Below, piece after piece: positions 34,946 through 44,920 of a stretch of 64,000 nt of DNA. Made by a program: the position numbers and the translations under genes. Below the pieces are notes generated by a model that ran no database searches, was not told the origin of the DNA, and saw nothing but the letters and a program-made list of their open reading frames with translations. Origin of the DNA: Phallus indusiatus (Eukaryota; Basidiomycota; Agaricomycetes; Phallales; Phallaceae); NCBI GenBank assembly GCA_027605045.1, contig JAQFWX010000159.1:1-64000 (forward strand). Reading direction: 5' to 3'. Positions within the stretch are counted from its first letter, which is position 1, and each line of letters begins with the position of its first letter.

Positions 34946-35253
34946 ATGCCTTCAGACGAAACAAGAGTACGTAGACCATGGCATTTTCGATCTTTTATTT
35001 TTCTAAAATTGCTTTTAGGAGCGAATTGTGAAAGCCATTGAACTTGGAAGGGTAAAAAAAATTGGCTTAATTCAATATACCTATTGACCGTCTCTTAGAC
35101 TGTTTTGCATTACACATGGGTGCCTTTTGTTATCTACATTGGATACACACGCAGTAATCCTCAACCCTCATTAATCAAGTGTGTTTTGTTGTTATGTTGC
35201 ACCGGAATTCCGCACCTGAAATCTTTGCTAGATTACTCACACCATTGGCCTAA
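34946..35253 (+). CDS. TOM7: Mitochondrial import receptor subunit Tom7
   Basis: Four exons, 34946-34966, 35019-35051, 35099-35178 and 35232-35253, give 156 bases and 51 residues. The sequence MPSDETRERIVKAIELGR then TVLHYTWVPFVIYIGYTR and SNPQPSLIKLLTPLA matches Tom7: a short cytosolic helix, one membrane helix and the conserved C-terminal LI-x-L-x-PLA. The last 22-base exon was found by requiring that ending; other acceptors give unrelated tails. Tom7 tunes assembly and disassembly of the TOM translocase in the outer mitochondrial membrane. Normal length for the family. Confidence 0.95.
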
Positions 35254-35563
35254 TGGGTGGCTCGAAAAGGCTTTTAAAGCCAGTGTATTCTGTTTACAGT
35301 TCAAATGCTGAATTGTTTTTTATAATTGCATAGGTAAGCCCTACTCTCTTTTCTCATTGGGCTACGATGATAAACTCGTGGTGTGCCACTTTATTGGCAT
35401 CCGACGTTCGTTCTGTGTAACCGCGCTTCTGTGGTCGGTTTATCAGTAATCGCGACGATGCGGACCACTCTTAAGGCCAGACTTGAGCCCCATTTTTATT
35501 CCGCTTATGATGTTTCGAGATTGGACATATCTAACGCACTGTTCTCACACTATTAGATTTCTT

Positions 35564-36757
35564 TTATAAATATATTCGCCGAAGCTCGCTTGCTGCAGTG
35601 ATACGTTTGCACATCGGACATAACTTCGTAGAACCTAAACAACGTAACCAACAAGTCTTACAACAAGTGTGCCAGCAACCCGTTGAGACTGTTGGTTCCA
35701 AGTAATGATCCAGACAAATTCGACATGCCTGCCCGCCCGGTGCTGGTAATGCCTACATTAACATGCGTCAGATATACTCATCCAACGGAAGAAAACGACT
35801 TACCGGTGATAACTCGCGCGATAGTATTTTACCATTACTTTGTGCTTCTTCCTTATGAGGTTCCTCGTTGCCTACCTCAATCTCTGCATCGGGATCTTCT
35901 GTCTCATGATGTGACCCGATAATGTCAGCTTCTGTGAATTGAACCTCCCCAAATACCGCAGCGTCATCTCCGTCTATGTCGATATCATCTTCGGTATCGT
36001 TCTCCTGAGGATTCCGTATACTGTAGCCTGCGCCTGACGTTGCACACACGAATGTAAGACGTAATATAGGGAAGACGAAAAATTTCCTACGAACCTCGAA
36101 AGTCTACGGAACGGGTGATCCGTATACGTGTTTCACCGCCTATTTCATACTCTTCTAACCCGTCCGCTGCAAGATCATTTTCATCCGCAACAACATTGTC
36201 CGTAGCATGTCTCAAGCAGGCGTCAACATGTGCTTCCATGCAATCTGCATCGCCTGACAATGGTACTTGACATACAGGGCATACGCTAGGTCCTCTTGTC
36301 TTCGATACGCCTTCATCCTCGTCTATGTCATCTTTCAAAAGCTCCTTTAGTCTGGCATGTCGTTCACGACGACGGCGCTGGACTGTTTTAACGGTCTTCG
36401 AGACCTGGGCGAGTAAATTGGCCTTTCCTGATGTTGTACTGCTTCCTTGATTTGGGTTTAGGGAGCGTCTGGCTCTTACTGCTGCATTTCTTCTGCTTGG
36501 ACTGGGAAGAGAAACCGAAAACTCGCATTTAGACGGTGAAACATTAGCTCAGAAGCTTGATGTATCACGTACCCAGCGGCGAAAAGATCCTCTTCGATCT
36601 GCTCCCAAGGTAATAGATCATCATCGTCCAGTCGGGATTGGCAGATTTCTTCCACCCGCTGAAGCTCGAAAACTTCATGAGTAGCCAATAATCTCACGGG
36701 AATAGTATCTTCGCAGACAGGGCAAACCCTAGTCTCCGCTTTTTTCGCTGTAGTCAT
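35564..36757 (-). CDS. RNF220-like RING-type E3 ubiquitin ligase
   Basis: Four exons, 36573-36757, 36095-36501, 35804-36033 and 35564-35752, sum to 1,011 bases (336 residues). The N-terminus has a zinc-knuckle pattern (VCPVCEDTIPVRLLATHEV), then a basic region (KTVQRRRRERHARLKELL), a UBZ/C2HC-like finger (VCPVCQVPLSG, MEAHVDACLR) followed by YEIGGETRIRIT, an acidic linker, and a C-terminal RING: CRICLDHYLEPTVSTGCWHT then CCKTCWLRCLGSTKLCPMC. The RING ligands are all present (C3HC4-like with the distinctive GCWH). The order of domains matches the RNF220 family, which is ubiquitin-ligating in animals; the fungal proteins are little studied. Substrate unknown. Confidence 0.88.
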
Positions 36758-37098
36758 AGTCAGAAATAATTGTGCAGATATGTATATAAGAGAAAGAAAT
36801 ACATTTTTTGGCCCTTCGTTCCAGATCTACTTTCTCGCATGGCAATGACTCTGGCGTGTCTGACAAGGAGCGCTTTTTTCCTCTGAGCAATTTTTCAACG
36901 GGAGGTCATAGAATTGTTGGGTATCTCACTTTTGATTAACAACCGGCATTATAACATATTTATTCTCGATAATTTCACCACGTTTAGAAACCTCTGTAAA
37001 GCGATGGATGCGTCAGATGCAGACTGGATGAAACCCAAGGTTCTTTAATTTTAGACGCTCGAACATGATGTGACCCGCGTGCTGTCACGCGTCATTCC
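36758..37098. other. Intergenic upstream of the RNF220-like gene
   Basis: About 340 bases with the promoter of the RING gene. One ACGCGT hexamer lies at 37087-37092, next to the LINE insertion. Confidence 0.5.
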
Positions 37099-37115
37099 CA
37101 TTTATATTAATTTTT
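37099..37115. repeat. Target-site duplication, left copy
   Basis: catttatattaattttt, identical to 38233-38249; its last T residues merge with the poly(T) run of the LINE tail. Confidence 0.8.
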
Positions 37116-37460
37116 TTTTTTTTTTTTTGGTTGAGCTGTTTGGCCAGAAACAATAGATAAGATCTACCTTGCAGGCCGGCTTGTGACGATGGAGTTTAAT
37201 GTCGCAAAAACCGAAATGGGATTTATAATCAGATTATAAATCGAGACGCGCCGAGGTAGTTTATAAACTATTTATAAACTTTTCAAGGCAATAAAAATTT
37301 GTCAGGTTGGGTTTATAAATCAAATGACCAGATTTTTTTTCTCGAGTCCTTTTTTATAACAATTTGATTGTTTTTCTTAATGTCAAATCACAAGTTAGAG
37401 TAGTCATTAAAACATTATATTGAGTACTTAAATTACTACGCTGCTAACTACTAGGTTTGC

Positions 37461-37539
37461 TATTAGACTACTATTAAACTACTATTAAACTACTATTAGA
37501 ACTACTATTAGAACTCCTATTAGAATACTAAAACTACTA
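37461..37539. repeat. Short tandem repeat, unit about 11-12 bases, in LINE 3' region
   Basis: About six imperfect copies of ctattaRaacta. Such 3' UTR minisatellites are common in LINEs; here it lies inside the inserted element. Confidence 0.75.
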
Positions 37540-37923
37540 AGTGGGCGCAACGCGGGTGCAAGAGTCTCGAGTCTATATAGAAGCCTGAGCTTGCGCACAG
37601 ACCATCCTCCTTTTTTTGCTGTATGAGACGCTTAACGATCAGCCGGTGAATGGTTTTTACCCGATCACAACTCAAGCGAAGCTGAGCACACTCATTGGTG
37701 AGACAAATTAAAAATGAAGGCACAGGGGAGAAAATAATCTCTGTGCGTTATGAGATATTGAATTATAAATACAAAATAAACGACCGATCGAATAAATAAA
37801 CTTGATTGAGTTTATAATCTCCTTGGATTTTTGCGACAAAACCATGGGAAGGGGAGCATAGAATGATACATAGACATAGAACATAACTTGAGCTGAGAAA
37901 GTGAGCAACCGGAGAAAATGCGT

Positions 37924-38235
37924 TTACGCATGAAATGTGGGGCTCGACGTGTCAATACCCACTAAAAACTCCATAATCTCACTTCTGGCTGGGAAGTGTT
38001 TATTGGAGAGGTCCAAAAGGGTTTTCCAGGTGTAGCGGACTTTATTATAGTTAAGGTGCTTATTCGGGAACAGCGCAGCGTTTGCCGCCAGGAAATCATA
38101 ATATATCCTTCTGCACATACATTCTCTCCATTTGTGTATGACTTCCCGTTGGGACGGTTTCATTTCAGGTCGGCATTCGTTTTTTATAACCCAGTCACAG
38201 CGGATTTTCCAGATTAGATAAGCGCTTTCTGTCAT
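37924..38235 (-). pseudogene. C-terminal remnant of LINE reverse transcriptase polyprotein
   Basis: The 103-codon open frame starts at the truncation point (first codon overlaps the target-site duplication) and ends SPTFHA. The pattern ESAYLIWKIRCDWVIKN followed by a basic helix (KWRECMCRRIYYDFLAANA) is what is commonly seen at the C-terminus of basidiomycete LINE-derived proteins. No promoter or start is expected because the element is 5'-truncated. Confidence 0.6.
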
Positions 38236-38249
38236 TTATATTAATTTTT
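38233..38249. repeat. Target-site duplication, right copy
   Basis: Identical 17-mer to 37099-37115, immediately downstream of the stop codon of the biotin gene. Confidence 0.8.
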
Positions 38250-38251
38250 AT

Positions 38252-40890
38252 TTACAAATTGGACAAGAGCGCATTTTCTAAACTTCTAAGAGTTTCTGGA
38301 GATGTATTCAAACTGCACATGAAGTACGCGATATCTCCAAGCGTTCGATAGTGTACGTTGAAAGATCCGACATTTTCGCTGTTAATAGAAGCGTGTTTCA
38401 GGAAGGCAAGAGCTGATTGCGCCGATCCGGAAGTATACCCTGAATAGACATAGTGTGAATAATGTTCTATAATGTAATATGTGAGAACGGACCTTCCACA
38501 TCGCCGCGAATTTTGAAGGTCAAAACTGTGCCGAGCGTCATAACTTCCTCGACGCTGGAGCGTAGTGATAATTGCTTGACAAATTCTGGGGACCAAAAAC
38601 TCCACGGTGAGTTTTGAGCAACAGAGGATAACGGGTTTCGCTTCCATTGTCGTTGAGCAAACCGATAAGGCTCCTTTTGCGAAACGATATCCATTTGACG
38701 GAGAGTCTCAAGTGCGACTTGGCAACCCACGGGATGCGCGGTATAACTATGGCCATGTAAAAGGGCTACCGCTTTCGTATCCCCCATAAATGCTTGGTAA
38801 ATGGAATCATTGGCCAGTGTGATGGCCAAAGGGATCAGTCCACCCGTTAACATTTTTGCATAAACCCCAATATCGGGGTTTACACCTAAAATGGAAGAAC
38901 AGGTTTCGAAGCCTAGCCGGCGTAAGCCGACGAAAACTTCGTCAAAAATGACTGGAAGCCCTTTCCATGTATTTTCCGGTTGTTCCTGAGCCTCCTGAGA
39001 GCGTACGCACTCGATAAGAATGCGTTGAAATAAGGGATCGACAAAAATCATCCCTCCTGCACCCATTACCAAAGGTTCCAGGACCAAAGCAGCCAATTTC
39101 GTCGTGTGTCGTTTGTTCAAGTTTTCCAGAGCGTTTTGAATGAAGTTCCTATATATATCAGCTAATGGAGATTGCAACCGAGAATCTACATCATATACAT
39201 TCGATAGAGAATTGTCCGACAGAGGCCCCAATATGTGTGAGGGCGCTTGGTGAAACTCCCGGAACGGCTGGGGTAAATTGATTTTGACAACACCCCGTTG
39301 AACACCAATTGAAGGCGGATCCAGCCAGAATCCCTTCGCGTTATGCCATTCACAGCTGTAAATACCTTCTTCACAGGCATCCATTGCACCAATCGTGTCT
39401 CCATGATAACTTCCCTTTAGACCGAGGACTCCCAATTCGGGATCAGCATGTTTTTTCCATTCATGTCGTTTTGTGAAGGCCCGAAAAGCCATTTTCAAGG
39501 CAACTTCCATGCCTGTGGAACCGTTATCTGAAAAGAATGCTCTCGAGGCCCATCCTTTGCCGGGTGACCTCTGAATCAATGTTTCAGCGAGTTTGAGAGC
39601 CGGAAGATGTGTTGCCTGAGGGAACATCACATGTCCATACCGTCCCGCCGCTTGCGCAGCGGCCAAAGTCAGAGCAGTGTTCGAGTGTCCGATTGTTTGA
39701 GTCCACCATGAAGCGCTTCCTGGAAGACGTATTGAAAAGTAAAAACTAGGAAATTCATGATTGACAATATACCATCAAATTCGGGGTTTAGTAGACTTCG
39801 GTCTTTCGTGTGGGATTGCTTGTATACTGAAAAGAAATCGCCTTGAGCGCTATCGATGACTGTTATATCGGAAGTATCTTTGACCATTCCGTGTTGAACA
39901 AATGGCCACCAAACGTGATGCATCGTACGTTCGGCCATCGAATTCAAATTTTTGAGACGTTCCAAGTGAGCTTGGTGAAGTCTTTCTTCCAAAAGTTCCA
40001 TTTGTGAACCAGGCGATACCTTTAGTGTTGAATAATAATCATTGGTTGCATGGGTATCTTTTCCGCTGTCACCGGTAAGATTCGGAGGAGGTTGGATATT
40101 GAATAGTGGAATTCCTCGGTCCGCAAAATATTTGGATAGGTATAGATGATTTTTATACAAATCATCGGAGAACATGGATACCGCGTCGATTTGGTAGCCG
40201 CGAAGTAGGAGAGATTCGTAGGCTGAAATTGTGGCAGAAATTCCTCCAAGCCTGGAGTCTCCAATTAAGATGACGGGTAATAATAATGGACGGTAAGCAT
40301 CTGCTTGGGGAATTCCAGAAATCGCGGGGGAATTAACACCTAGAGAATCTCGTTTAACTTGATATTTGGGAAAGACTTGTCCGAAGTACCTCCTGCGGTC
40401 TCGATATACATAGCGCTAGGACCACTTAACCCACTCGCACATTTCGATATGTGATCATTGATTACTTTTATCAGCCTCTCATCCGATATTATTTCCTGAG
40501 ACCAAATAAATCGAACAGAGCTGAGCTGATATCCAAACTAGTCCAAAGTGAACTACCTTGTTATCCAGCTGAGCTGCTAAGTGAGGACTAAGCGGTTTGG
40601 TATATTGAAAGAGACAGCGAGTTTGCAAAGTCTCTCGGATATCTTTGCAAAATGTCTTGATGTGTCTAGATATTTAGTCGTTAGAATCTGGAATTCAGAG
40701 GGCAGGAGGATCAGGCTAACAGGTCGTCTGCTTCCTCGGGTGCCCCGGTACTGACGGGTTTTAGATAGAAGACTCCACTTCTTCTCAAGGACGATGCACG
40801 ACATAGCGCGGTACTAAAAATCGTTTTTCCGACGGCAGTATTGGCTCCGAATATTTGGTGAATGCGTAGCTGTTCATACAGCCTCGTCAT
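38252..40890 (-). CDS. bioDA: Bifunctional dethiobiotin synthetase / DAPA aminotransferase (BioD-BioA fusion)
   Basis: Exons 40721-40890, 40557-40665, 40390-40495, 39773-40339, 38493-39719 and 38252-38439 sum to 2,367 bases, 788 residues. The N-terminal BioD part has the P-loop FGANTAVGKTIFSTALCR, YLKPVSTGAPEEADD, CLFQYTKPLSPHLAAQ and ETAGGVNSP, about residues 1-230. The BioA part follows: HVWWPFVQHG, FDGSASWWTQTIGHSN, FFSDNGSTGMEVALKMAFRA, GSYHGDTIGAMDA, PVIFDEVFVGLRRLG and the PLP-lysine segment YAKMLTGGLIPLAITLA. BioA makes 7,8-diaminopelargonate from KAPA and S-adenosylmethionine; BioD carboxylates it to dethiobiotin, so the fusion channels two successive steps of biotin synthesis, probably in mitochondria. 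The two domains appear complete. The ATG is 105 bases from that of RPA2 on the other strand. Confidence 0.96.
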
Positions 40891-40995
40891 TGCTTGAAGG
40901 GCTGCGAGGAATATAAGCGCCGACAGCCAGGGCTGGAAAAAGCGCGTCACGCATCACGCGTTGTCACGTCTCCAACGTCCTCTACTGCATTGATC
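40891..40995. promoter_or_regulatory. 105-base divergent promoter of bioDA and RPA2 with an MluI cell-cycle box
   Basis: ACGCGT lies at 40956-40961 within a stretch of repeated CACGC units (GCGCGTCACGCATCACGCGT). The site is 35 bases upstream of the RPA2 ATG. RPA subunit genes are classical MBF targets in fungi, so the box most likely serves RPA2. Confidence 0.55.
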
Positions 40996-42101
40996 ATGAA
41001 TTGTATGTCTTATATTGCATTGTATGAGATGTCCACTTAACGATACAGATTCTCAAACGTATGGTAGTGGTGGTGGTGGCTACTTGGTGGGTAGTCAGGA
41101 TAGTCCAGGTCAAGAAGCAAAAGTTAGTATATTCCTTCCTCCCTCTTTTCTTTGTAAGGTCATTTTTAAACGCGTGTAACGTTTCTAGAAGCAAACTGGC
41201 TCGGGTGTACGGCCTGTAACCATATTGCAACTCCTAAATGCTTCCCAAGCACATAGCGATGCTCCTTTCATTGTGGACGGTAGTGAATTAGGACAAGTAT
41301 GTCTTGCCTCTATGACTTTGGTTTGAGACATTCATAACGAGCTGTTTCCTAGATCACAGTCGTGGCTCGATTAGTAGAAGACATTGAACCGCAGAGCACA
41401 AATATTCTTCTCAAATTGGATGATTCAACTGGTCGCATCGACGCCCGACATTGGCTGGATTCTCATGAGTCCGCCGATAGCTATAGCCAATTAAAGTAGG
41501 CTTTCTTTTACGAATCAAGTAAGTATCTTAAATGATCCAGAGAAAGATCCTTCGTTCGTGTAATGGGAACTATGAAATCCTTGGCCGATAAAAAGCATAT
41601 TTCGGCTCCCCACATTCGTTTAGCATCAGCCCGAGAATTTCTATTTCATAGGTCAGATGTGATGTTAGCTTATGCACAGTCGTGTCTGGTAAGTGTATAC
41701 ATTCTTGATCTGCCATTGGAATGTCGCACTCATATTACTCAGGTACCATCTGGAGGTCCGTCCACCAGTATGAATATTGATACATCCGCGTATACGCCTG
41801 GTGCCACGTCGACAACGAACGCTCAGGACAATCCAAATTATGCTCATCTCCCCTCTCTCGAACGGAGCATTCTTGACTTTATGCAAAAATCTCCGGTCGA
41901 TAACAATGGTGTCCATGTTCGAAGCATTGTCGCAAGTCTGGCTTCCCTAAATATCACCGCTGATAAATTAGTGTAAGTCGGCTTTTCTGCTCTGAAGCAT
42001 TGGTTGACAACAGACGCGTTGCTAGATCCGCATTGGATCGACTAATGGATGAAGGTCACGTATATACTACTTGCGATGAGAATCATTTCAAAATCTCTTA
42101 A
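40996..42101 (+). CDS. RFA2: Replication protein A 32 kDa subunit
   Basis: Seven exons, 40996-41002, 41049-41122, 41189-41296, 41353-41495, 41541-41688, 41743-41972 and 42014-42101, sum to 798 bases (265 residues). The first coding exon is only 7 bases. The Gly/Ser-rich N-terminus (YGSGGGGYLVGSQDSPG) is the usual phosphorylation region. The OB fold follows: RPVTILQLLNASQ, ITVVARLVEDIEPQSTNILL, KLDDSTGRIDARHWLD, RVMGTMKSLADKKHISAPHI. A linker with Thr/Ser leads to a winged-helix (LERSILDFMQKSPVDNNGVH, ALDRLMDEGHVYTTCDENHF then KIS). RPA binds single-stranded DNA in replication, repair and recombination. Confidence 0.95.
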
Positions 42102-42314
42102 TTTTTGCTCTGTACTATTAGTTACTCATTGAGACTGTACATTAGCTGAGAATTTGCTGGCGGAACCGTAGAGAAAAATTAATTAGCTGTGACAATGTGA
42201 CTGGTCGCGTGACTAAATTTTTCTCTCCCTGTCCTCTCGCCAAGCGCATCATCTTTGTGGCCCGCAGGCCTGAGATTTTTTTCTATTCTTCTATCATAAT
42301 AAAGGGCCTTATAC

Positions 42315-44727
42315 ATGTTCCATTCCAATTCGTCTTCGTTTAATCAAAGACAACCAAAAGCAGGACCCTCAGCGATGCCACCACCGCGGTTCCAGCAGGA
42401 CAGTTTTCACTCCAAATCAATGCCATTTCCCAAAAGAAGTTACTCTTCCTCAAAGCACGGTATGCCTTCGGATAGAAAAATAGCCACAAACTCAAGAATC
42501 GAAAAGGACGAAAAGTACAAAAAGGACATGTACCTTACGTATGTGAACAACGCATTGCTTCAAAAGGCGAAGGTGCGTGTATTCTAGTCCGAGTATCCTC
42601 AGGAATTAAATTCGTCCAATGACAGGGCAATAATATTCCATTTGATGAACTTGTTCAGTTCTTTTCGTCCAGCCAGTCTCAGAATACCAACGCACCTACG
42701 ACAACAGCTCAGCTTCGGCTGTGTCTTTCTGCACTATCACATGTTGTCTCTCAGCTTGAACGAACACATACCGCTTTAGTAGAGGCTATTGTCAATCTAC
42801 CATGGGCTGTAATGGATCCCATTTTTTCAAAATCTTACATATCTTTTATTGGAATACTAGTTAGTGCTCGCCCGCAGTACCTATCTTTGGTACTACAAAA
42901 AATCGCCCTCGGTTTCACTTTTCGTACGTAACTAAAAAAGTTGTTTGAGTGATTAATTCATACTAAAGGTTTCGTTTTGTACAGGCTCAAGTGCTCTTGC
43001 TACGGGTGCATTCACGTTAGAAGACGCTACACCGCCAGTAACTCGTCGCTTGGTTTACGAAAGATACCATAATCTACTGGAGTATCTATTTTCATTGATC
43101 CCCACCCTTCCCACATCACTACACCCATTACTAGTGCGGAACTTTCCTCATAAACGACAAGAACGAGCAGACCAAGAAACTTATATTCGTAACCTACTCC
43201 GCATAACTGAATATTGCCCGGCCTTGACGGATCGAATACTCGGAATAATTATCGACAGAGTCATTCAGGTAGATGTAAGTAATCCAGTACTTCTTATCAT
43301 ATCAAACTTGAACTTGTTTAGGTCGAAATTCAAGTTGAGGTTGAAGAGTTAGAAGAAAACCTCGGTGATGAAGGGATTTTCCTCTTTGATCCTCTCGATA
43401 CTGTTGTCGGACAGGAAGGGGATGGTTCCAATTCTGATGATTCTGATGGGGAGGATGCGCTCAGCGATGTGTCTTCGGAAGTGGAGGCTGCGTCGGACGA
43501 CGGCAAAGCCCCAACAGCACAACCAAATCAAGATACCACTCAGATACGGGACATGATTACAAAGTTGGACAGCATGATGGAAATTCTTTTCCAGTACTTT
43601 GAAGGAACGAACAAAACATATGATCTTGCTTCTGGCGATTTATCTTTACCCTCAGAGCCCTCAGAAAGCCGCCATTTAGCCCATGAGCAGAAAAAGTCTC
43701 TCTTCATTATCTTATTATCCATTTTCGACCGCACAATCATTCGCACCTTCAGATCACGATACACGCAATTTTTGATCTTTTGGTACTCCTCTCTTGACCC
43801 TGAATTCACGGACATGTTTCAGGGAATGCTCGTGTCTAAAGCTCTTTTGGAGGAGGATCAGTCCATTGTAACTCGTGTAGCAGCAGCTAGCTATATAGCG
43901 AGTTTCGTTAGTCGGGCATTATTCGTTGATGGCAATAACGCAAGAATGGTCATTGGACTTATGTGCGATTATCTGGAACATCACCTCAATCAATGCGCGG
44001 CCATGGGCAAAGATCTTGATCTCAACTCCACGTACCACGCGGTGTTCTATTCTGTCGCTCAGGCGGTTTTTCTCGTTTTCTGCTTCCGATGGAGGGACTT
44101 TCAGGTCGACGCAGAACCCGACGAATTAGCTGCCGTACCAGTTCCGGCAAAGAAATGGATTAGCAAGCTGGATGTCATGCAACGCGTTATCAAATCGGAA
44201 TTAAATCCGTTAAAAGTGAGTTCATAATGCGAAGCCAGTGTACCTCTTGACTCACGATACGGTCTTAGGTTTGTTCGCAGAATGTTGTTGGACAATTTGC
44301 CCGCGTTGCTCACTCGACAAACTTTTTATATTGCTACACAATAATGTCAGGCAACCAACGATCGCAATCGCACAATTCAAACGCGAAATCGTCGACTGGG
44401 AATCGTTTAGGTTCCACCATAGATGCGGAATTAAACACATTCTTTCCTTTCGACCCTTATAAGCTGCCTCTATCGGCTCCACACATTCAAGACATATATC
44501 GTGAATGGTCCGCGGTAGCAATCGAGGATGACGAAGAAGACGAAGACTCTGATGGCGAAAGCGGAAGCGAAGTTGGGGACGACGAAGTTTTGAACTTGTC
44601 TCATCTGCCCCAGAACATTCCGAGTGCTAATGAAATTGATATTACTGGCGGATTGAGCAATTCTTTTGGCGGGATGAGTATTAGCCCCGTCCACCCATTC
44701 ATCTCGCCTCTGGATCAGCGTCCATAA
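42315..44727 (+). CDS. RRN3: RNA polymerase I-specific initiation factor Rrn3
   Basis: Five exons, 42315-42572, 42626-42923, 42985-43274, 43322-44215 and 44269-44727, sum to 2,199 bases, 732 residues. After a Ser/Pro-rich N-terminus come the helical HEAT-like Rrn3 blocks: LYERYHNLLEYLFSLIP, VIQVDVEIQVEVEELEEN (conserved acidic hinge), then an acidic loop (DSDGEDALSDVSSEVEAASDD), FRSRYTQFLIFWYSSLDPEF, AASYIASFVSRALFV, ARMVIGLMCDYLEHHLNQC and NVVGQFARVAHSTNFLYCYT. The C-terminus has a second acidic cluster. Rrn3 (TIF-IA) bridges Pol I to core factor at rDNA promoters and is switched by TOR-dependent phosphorylation. Confidence 0.96.
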
Positions 44728-44920
44728 AAGTTCGTTCATAAACGTACATAGCACTCAGTTCCGCTTCACATTTTGCATATTATTTACATTTATGTAATTG
44801 CATTATATCACATTACAATGTTCTATTAGCGCAAGTTCAACATACTGTAGTCATAGAGAATGATAAGTTAGCAGTATTCAAAATCGGTCGTATGGTTTCA
44901 TATCGTCGTATCAATGTTCG

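Larger units (their letters stand above)
37099..38249 (-). mobile_element. 5'-truncated non-LTR retrotransposon (LINE) with target-site duplication
   Basis: The 17-mer catttatattaattttt is present at 37099-37115 and again at 38233-38249. On the minus strand the left copy is preceded by a run of 18 A (37111-37128), the poly(A) end of a LINE, partly overlapping the duplication. At the other end the element begins abruptly inside coding sequence (MTESAYLIWKIRCDWVIKN, stop at 37924), resembling the C-terminal end of basidiomycete LINE polyproteins after the RNase H domain. Between lie about 800 bases of 3' untranslated sequence rich in tttataa and a minisatellite. All features fit target-primed reverse transcription with 5' truncation. 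The right duplication lies two bases beyond the stop codon of the biotin gene. Confidence 0.82.

Noticed and set aside
37111..37128. Run of 18 T as a transcription terminator
   Set aside because: It is explained by the poly(A) tail of the minus-strand LINE.
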